From positions 20,053,501 to 20,117,500 of the forward strand of contig CM032233.1 in NCBI GenBank assembly GCA_019009955.1: DNA of 64,000 bases. Direction: 5' to 3'. Positions 58,397 through 64,000 of this stretch are shown in pieces. Position 1 is the first letter of the stretch; each line of letters begins with the position of its first letter. A program made the translations under genes and the position numbers. Below the pieces are notes generated by a model. That model was given only the letters and a program-made list of their open reading frames with translations, had not been told where the DNA came from and searched no databases. The stretch comes from Riptortus pedestris. Lineage: Eukaryota; Arthropoda; Insecta; Hemiptera; Alydidae.

Positions 58397-58655
58397 CAAT
58401 ATATATTTGTCTGTTAACGCTCTAGCGGTCCCAATTTTTCCTCGATCGTTACCTAACTCGATATTTAAACGTTTTATGTAAAAATAAAGACCAAGTTCCT
58501 TAATGGCTGAAATCGGACCAGTGGGAGGGGGAGAGGGTTTAGTTGGAAGGATATTCGAAAATTCGAAATATCCCCGTTACTATACGTCGGATCGAAAAAT
58601 TGTATAGAATCAATCTTATTTCAAATTACATGTAATATAAATATTGATTCATGTA
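58397..58655 (+). mobile_element. AGCAG-family fragment starting at the microsatellite
   Basis: AACAATATATATTTGTCTGT, TAACGCTCTAGCGGTCCC, GTTTTATGTAAAAATAAAGA, G-tract, TTCGAAAATTCGAAATATCC, AAATATTGATTCATGTATTC. No 5' end and no 3' end. Confidence 0.85.
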
Positions 58656-58917
58656 TTCTAATTTTTCATCACTTTGATTGTTTTTTCTTTCATTATGTAC
58701 GTTATTTATTTATTTATCTTTTTTTATTTTTCATTTTTTTATTTTTCGTTTATTTTATTTTTAATTTATTTTTTATTAATTTCAAGAACAAATTTAGGAA
58801 CATTTCTTGTATACAAAACACGATATATTATGAACATACATGTTATATACTGTAATAGTATGGTACATGTAGTAAATAAACGCCCTTTGTGCATGGGTAA
58901 TGTGCAAAGGAAAATAT
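58656..58917. other. T-rich low-complexity DNA
   Basis: Runs of ATTTTTTATTTTTC; coding frames through it (F/Y/I only) are artefacts. Confidence 0.6.
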
Positions 58918-58978
<61 letters not shown>

Positions 58979-59040
58979 AGAGAGAGAGCGAGAGAGGGAG
59001 AGAGAGAGAGAGAGAGAGATCAATATATACACATATATAA

Positions 59041-59121
<81 letters not shown>
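58918..59121. repeat. Compound (TA)n(GA)n(TA)n microsatellite
   Basis: TA 58918-58976, GA-rich 58977-59019, TA 59040-59121. The last TA tract leads directly into an AGCAG 5' half. Confidence 0.95.
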
Positions 59122-59128
<7 letters not shown>

Positions 59129-59333
59129 GAACGGACCTCATTTTCTTCATCTACTAGGTAGGATTTGACATTTGAAGTACTTTTTCGAAAATCACGTCAT
59201 GAGTGCAACCTCAATAGCTGATTTCCCTCAAGGGAAATCTGTTAGAAATATATACATAGTTTTGAACGTACCTCGTTTTCGCTTTCTCCTGGGTAAGATC
59301 GCTGACGTTTCCCAAAGGGGAAATCTGCTAAAA
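59122..59333 (-). mobile_element. Two AGCAG 5' ends in tandem
   Basis: First: ATTTTGAACGGACCTCATTT ... TTTCCCTCAAGGGAAATCTG (to about 59246). Second: ATATATACATAGTTTTGAAC ... GTTTCCCAAAGGGGAAATCT + GCTAA (59247-59333, internally deleted). This is the arrangement left when one copy inserts into another's microsatellite, as at 28169-29686, but the rest of the inner copy is missing. Confidence 0.85.
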
Positions 59334-59798
59334 AAAACTGTTATATGCATTCAATCAGACGAAGACAAAATCCACAGTTGGCAAATGTGTTATTCTGGAA
59401 AGGAAACAAAGGAGAAGGGACGGTCGGTGACCCAGGGTCATTTGGTCTAATGTGGTCTGCTGTTGACAGTATTTTTAGGGAGTTGGCATTGGGTTGGAGA
59501 TGCGGCATTGTTCCAGCCGTATAGATCCAGCAACTGGAGTCCAGATAAGGCCCTGCCTCAGGAATAGACAGCTCTCTACTAGGAATTAGCCGTCCTGCTG
59601 ACAAGACAACAGCTGCCCTACATTCTTCCTTAGCTCCTTCAACAAGCAGTCTTCACCGCCCCAGCCAACCATCTTCCTCGCGTAGATCACGCTTTAGAAT
59701 AACCGAAAAAATTTGTTACCCTCGCCCGTTTTCGTCGGTTTAATTTTCAATAATATATTATAATAAAGCCTTTTTTATTGACAAAAGAATATAATAGA
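59334..59798. other. Unassigned GC-richer block ending in AATAAAGCC
   Basis: More GC-rich than the surroundings (CGGTCGGTGACCCAGGGTCA, CCGCCCCAGCCAACCATC). It runs from TGTTATATGCATTCAATC to an AATAAA signal and TTGACA (59783). A solo LTR was considered, but no matching target duplication flanks it. An 87-codon reverse frame is unrecognised. Confidence 0.35.
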
Positions 59799-60248
59799 AA
59801 AAGGTCCGTCACGCAGGGGCTGCGTTAACTAGGCAGATTTTCCACGTGCGTCACGTATTTGCATTTATCTCAAATAGTAAATTTTCAATGAGAAATAAAT
59901 AAAGTGATTCATAACATAATGAGATGAGTAGGAGGGGGCTTTACTGAAGACCGAAAACTAAAATATGCAAATATCTCGGTTAATAATAAAGATCATGAAA
60001 CAATGTACATAACAGCATTTATAGAACTTTACATTTGCAATAAGATCGGTTCAATGCAATTTTCCGATCCGAAGCATAATAACGGAGATATTAAGAATTT
60101 TCAAAATTCTCACCCTCTAAACCCCCCCCCTCCCCCTGTTCCGATTTCAGCCGTCAACGAACTTGATCTTTCTTTTTGTATAAAACGATTATAAATCAAG
60201 CTTGGTGACGATAAGACAATAATTGCGACCGCTAGGGAGATAACAGAC

Positions 60249-60299
<51 letters not shown>

Positions 60300-60424
60300 T
60301 TTGAACAGACCTCATTTTCGTCATCTCCTGGGTAGGATCGATGGACAATTGAAGAAAAATTTCAAAAATCGCGTCATGAGTACGACCTCAATAGCTGTTT
60401 TTCCTTGAGGGAAATCTGCTAAAA
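59799..60424 (-). mobile_element. AGCAG-family element, full length
   Basis: AAAGGTCCGTCACGCAGGGG, GTGCGTCACGTATTTGCATT subfamily marker shared with 4266-4877 and 35995-36604, C-tract, CGCTAGGGAGATAACAGACA, TA tract 60249-60294, palindrome TTTTCCTTGAGGGAAATCTG + CTAA. Confidence 0.92.
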
Positions 60425-60528
60425 GTTATTTGAAATTTTTCCACAGGGCCCAGGTAAAGAGGCATAATTTTGTTTGTTGTTCAGTTGTTAATTCCCATAG
60501 GATCATTGATCACCATTGTTCCATAAAC

Positions 60529-60656
60529 GTTTTTAGCAGATTTCCCTTAAGGGAAATCAGCTATTGAGGTTGTACTCATGACGCGATTTTCGAAATTTTT
60601 CTTCAAATGTCCATCGATCCTACCCAGGAGATAACGAAAATGAGGTCCGTTCAAAA

Positions 60657-60700
<44 letters not shown>

Positions 60701-61135
60701 CTGTTACCGCTCTAGCGGTCGCAATTATTATTTAATCGTTACCAAACTCGATATTTAGTCCTCTTAGGTAAAAAGAAAGAACAAGTTCGTTAACGGCTGC
60801 AATTGGATCAGTGGGAGGGGGGGGGTTTAGAGGGGAGGTTTTTTGAAAATTCGAAATATCTCCGTTACCATACATCGGATGAAAAAGTTGTACCAAACGA
60901 ACCAATCTTATTTCAAATTAAATTTACTATAAATATTGTTCTACACATTTATTCTCTATCTGCAATATTAACCGAGATATTTGCATTTTTAATAAATCTG
61001 GGCCGATAATGCACGTTTCAGGCCCAAAAGCTAGTTGGGCTGTAACTGTTCGGCTCTCGTATAGAGATTTCTCTATTGTTTAGCTTCACGTGGGAAATCT
61101 GCTTAGTTTACGCAGCCCCTGCGTGACGGACTTTT
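60529..61135 (+). mobile_element. AGCAG-family element, full length, flanked by 17-bp direct repeat
   Basis: GTTTTTAGCAGATTTCCCTT palindrome, TA tract 60659-60697, ACCGCTCTAGCGGTC, G-tract, and 3' end CACGTGGGAAATCTGCTTAG ... GACGGACTTTT. TTGTTCCATAAACGTTT occurs at 60516-60532, directly against the 5' end, and again at 61142-61158, six bases beyond the 3' end. Target duplication is not expected for a rolling-circle element. Confidence 0.92.
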
Positions 61136-61181
61136 GTGTTTTTGTTCCATAAACGTTTCGTGTGGATTTTACTATAGCGGC

Positions 61182-62026
61182 CTGTTACCACTCTAGCGGT
61201 CGCAATTATTGTTTAATCGTTACCAAACTCGATATTTAGTCGTTTTATGTAAAAAGAATGATCAAGTTCGTTAACGACTGAAATCGAAGCAGGGGGAGGG
61301 GTGTTTTAGAGGGTGAGAATTTCGAAAATTCAAAATATCTCTGTTACTATACGTCGGATCGAAATATTGAATAGAAACAATCTTATTACAGCATACATTT
61401 ACTATAAATATTATTCTATACATATGTTTCGTATAATGAGTATCAACCGAGATATGTGGATTTTATAGTTTTTCTCCCACTAGTTGGAGTATACCCCCAC
61501 TTCTGATAGTGTCATATTAATAATAAGCTGTTATATCATGAACCACTTCATTACAAGGTTAAATACAAAATATTGTTTTCAACAATGTTTTATTATACGA
61601 AATGCAAACAAATACGTTCTGTTGACCCCACCCCACCCCTTTCTTTTCTTGAATTACTACAATCAGAGTGATTGAGATAGAAATTATTCTGATTCATTTC
61701 AAATTACTCCACTAGCTATAGCAAATAGTTTTTCAATAAAATTAATGTTATATTCAGATATATTTCATTAATTGTTCATCTTTCCCGTCTAGATTAATTC
61801 TATCTATTCGACGTTGCGAAGTTGGCTGTCCTGTTTGTTTACAATTCAAACGTTTTCCGTTGTAGATATTATTAACTTGTAAATTTACTGAATGATTTCT
61901 TTTTCCGTTTGTATTTACTCCCTTAACATTCACGGTGGTGTGACCAGTATGTAGATTTATCTGTTGTAAACCTTTCCGTGGGGAAATCTTCTTAGTTTAC
62001 GCAGCCCCTGCGTGAAGGACTTTTTT
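61182..62026 (+). mobile_element. AGCAG-family 3' part, long subfamily
   Basis: Starts CCTGTTACCACTCTAGCGGT just right of where the microsatellite would be, and runs through the G-tract, CATTACAAGGTTAAATACAA and GTTTACAATTCAAACGTTTT. The 3' end is GGGGAAATCTTCTTAGTTTA ... GCGTGAAGGACTTTT. The 5' half is missing. Confidence 0.9.
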
Positions 62027-62768
62027 ACGATATTGAACCGTGTTTAACTGGAGTCCTCATTACGTACGCATATTTAACCCTTATATGATAAGGGTATTAT
62101 ATCATTATATCTTGGTATAACCAATGTTAGTGAAAAAAAAACCGTCGTAATATTATTAATATGTAATATAATATAATAAACGACCTTTAGGTTGACCTTT
62201 AGCGACTCTTGTTGGTCGATAACAAATTAGTTCTTCCTCCTCTGACAGATGATGGAGCAGGCGTACCAGAGTAATATTGATCGTCATTACCAGCTCTCGA
62301 ATTTCCAACCCATGATAGTGTACATTGGCTAATGTTGCTGTGCGTATTCCAGTCACTGGAATGACAATGAAACTTACCAAATAATCCACATTGAACTAAG
62401 GTTAATCATATTGAAAATACCGAAAGAAATTTCATCACTACTGTTTGTCGTGGGAGGTGTGCTTTCGGAATAACTCTTGTTTATGACAAGGAGGCCCATT
62501 ATCATCAGAACTGTGTACATTTTGCTATAGAGGCGTTAATCCGGAAAATGGCAATACCATAAAAATGCAATATTCCTGGATTAGAAAAAAAAAATTTCCA
62601 CAATAGAAAGGAAATAGAGCCACAAGGACATATAGTTTTATCACCTTGCCATAGTGACAAAAAGGCTTTGAAAAATGTATTTCGAAATGATTATTCGCCA
62701 TTGAACGGAAAAATCAAGGCCAGAATTTCATAAAAAGATATTTATAATATCTCGAATGGATTTCATTT
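62027..62768. other. Unassigned stretch
   Basis: A 77-codon reverse frame (62389-62156) matches no known family. No repeats recognised. Confidence 0.4.
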
Positions 62769-62884
62769 TCAGTAGATTTCCATTAAAAGTCAGCAGATAT
62801 ATCGGTTGTACTCATGACGTGATGTTCGAAAAATGTTTTAGCCGTCCATCGATTCTACCTAGTAGACGGCGAAACTAAGATCTG

Positions 62885-62960
<76 letters not shown>
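62765..62960 (+). mobile_element. Decayed AGCAG-family 5' half with (TA)n(GT)n
   Basis: TTTCAGTAGATTTCCATTAA, GTTGTACTCATGACGTGATG, CCATCGATTCTACCTAGTAG, AAGATCTGTTAATATATATA, then GT repeats to 62959. Stops at the microsatellite. Confidence 0.8.
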
Positions 62961-62962
<2 letters not shown>

Positions 62963-63588
62963 TCCCTATAAATACAAACACACACACACAGATTGTATTT
63001 TTCCATTGCGTTTTAAAAAAAAACAATTATTCAAACAGCCCTTCATTTATCTCCAGGAAGACGTATTGTAACTGGCCTAAATCATTATTAATACTTTACT
63101 GTTAGTGTGTTAGTACCATAACTTATGCTTATTACAAACATTATTAAAGAAGTAAATGCGTTTAATCTTCTCAGGGTTTCTGTTAGCCCTTAATACCTAG
63201 AGATAATCCTATTCTTATTGATTATCTATAAATAGGAAGCCAGTAATATTCATCCTTAATCCAGCACGGTTTCGGTGAGCGTCGCGTGTAAATTTTCCTG
63301 GTCACAGATAATATGCTGAAAGGTTTCCGATTCGAGAACCCGCTTTCCCGTTTTCATTTTCCGCGTTTGTAACACAGAACGACAGTGATTGGCCGACTGT
63401 CCCGCCTAATTAACACCCATTTATAAATAAATAAATAAATGATCCACTTCCTAGCCGGTGGTGAAGCATACACTCACAGGACTGTGAGACAAATAACCAT
63501 ACTTAAGCATAGAAACCACCTATTGAATGCTAAAGAATCTTAAAGTATGCCATATAAGCTTAAATGAGCCCATCACACCTTCGGACTA
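62961..63588. other. Unassigned stretch
   Basis: Includes a (CA)n patch near 62975-62990 and AAATAAATAAATAAATGA near 63426. No gene recognised. Confidence 0.4.
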
Positions 63589-64000
63589 TAAAAGTCCGTC
63601 ACGCAGGGGCTGCATAAACTAAGCAGATTTCCCACATAAAGTTATACAATACAGAAATCGACATACGAGTACCGAACAGTTACGGAAACGGCCTAACTAG
63701 CTTTCGGTGGAAACGAATAGAAGTGACCATAGCTCGTCCGTTACGCTTAATAAAAATGCAAATATGTATCTCAGTCAATATTCAAGAAAGAGAATAAATG
63801 TATATAGCAATATTTATAGTAACTTTAATTTGCAATAAGATTGGTTCTATACAATTTTTCGATCCGACGTATAGTAACGGAGATATTTTGAAGTTTTGAA
63901 ATTCCCCCCTCTAAATCCCCCCCTCCCACTGGTCCGATTTCAGCCGTTAACGAGCTTGATCTTTCTTTTTGTATAAAACGATTATATATCAAGCTTGGTG
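63589..64000 (-). mobile_element. AGCAG-family element running off the window
   Basis: AAAAGTCCGTCACGCAGGGG, GCTGCATAAACTAAGCAG, CAATATTCAAGAAAGAGAAT, C-tract CCCCCCTCTAAATCCCCC, CATTAACG-type block. Cut by the window end before its hairpin and microsatellite. Confidence 0.9.

Noticed and set aside
59339..59783. Solo LTR (TGTTAT...TTGACA with AATAAA)
   Set aside because: No matching target duplication on the two sides and no partner LTR; the ends do not form the expected inverted dinucleotides.

Overview
The window reads as repeat-dominated, AT-rich nuclear DNA of an arthropod, most likely an insect. The evidence is the absence of prokaryotic-style gene packing, abundant (TA)n/(GA)n/(GT)n microsatellites, mariner, hAT, Jockey-like LINE, Ty3/Gypsy, Helitron and tRNA-SINE remnants, and a decayed copy of a repetitive transposase-like gene that I recognise from arthropod genomes. 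I see no intact single-copy host gene, no rRNA and no functional tRNA. The species cannot be named from this sequence.

The dominant content is one dispersed family, called here the AGCAG family. By my tally of coordinates about 45 pieces cover roughly a third of the window (about 23 kb). A complete copy starts with the palindrome AGCAGATTTCCCTTAAGGGA (continuing AATC(A/T)GCT). It then has a conserved block ending GTCCGTTCAAAACTGT, a (TA)n tract, the palindrome ACCGCTCTAGCGGT, a G-rich tract and a variable 3' part. It ends with GGGAAATCTGCT, a hairpin ACGCAGCCCCTGCGT and GACGGACTTT. Subterminal inverted repeats, a central microsatellite, a 3' hairpin and insertion into T/T (A/A) sites match helentron-associated non-autonomous elements (HINE/DINE-1 type). 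That classification is inference. Nested insertions of one copy inside another copy, inside a SINE and by a retro-fragment give clean pre-insertion sites. Orientation '+' below means the palindrome end is on the left.

A second family is a canonical Helitron (TC...CTAG, hairpin CCCGGGCGAAGCCGGG) with internal tandem units of about 280-300 bp. There is one end-to-end copy at 8203-9354 and partial copies near 5.7, 18.4, 43.2 and 46.1 kb.

Layout. 1-8 kb: mariner with both TIRs, AGCAG copies, Helitron end, mariner fragment. 8-18 kb: full Helitron, LINE tail, nested AGCAG pair, further AGCAG copies, hAT tail. 18-24.8 kb: Helitron fragment, two SINEs (one split), a TIR/foldback element, AGCAG copies. 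25-32 kb: inverted pair of an unclassified repeat, nested AGCAG pair, two AGCAG foldbacks. 32.5-33.9 kb: the broken transposase-like gene. 34-40 kb: mostly featureless, with two LINE remnants. 40-46 kb: a 760-bp microsatellite palindrome, AGCAG copies, Helitron pieces and a 430-bp TA/GA tract. 46-64 kb: dense AGCAG copies, a decayed Gypsy pol, a duplicated segment whose two copies carry different AGCAG subfamilies at the same position, and a foldback with a GAAGAT/GAAA stem-loop.

No genes act together as a pathway. The biology here is transposon dynamics: helentron-like and Helitron rolling-circle families whose autonomous partners are outside the window, and inactivated DNA and RNA transposons.
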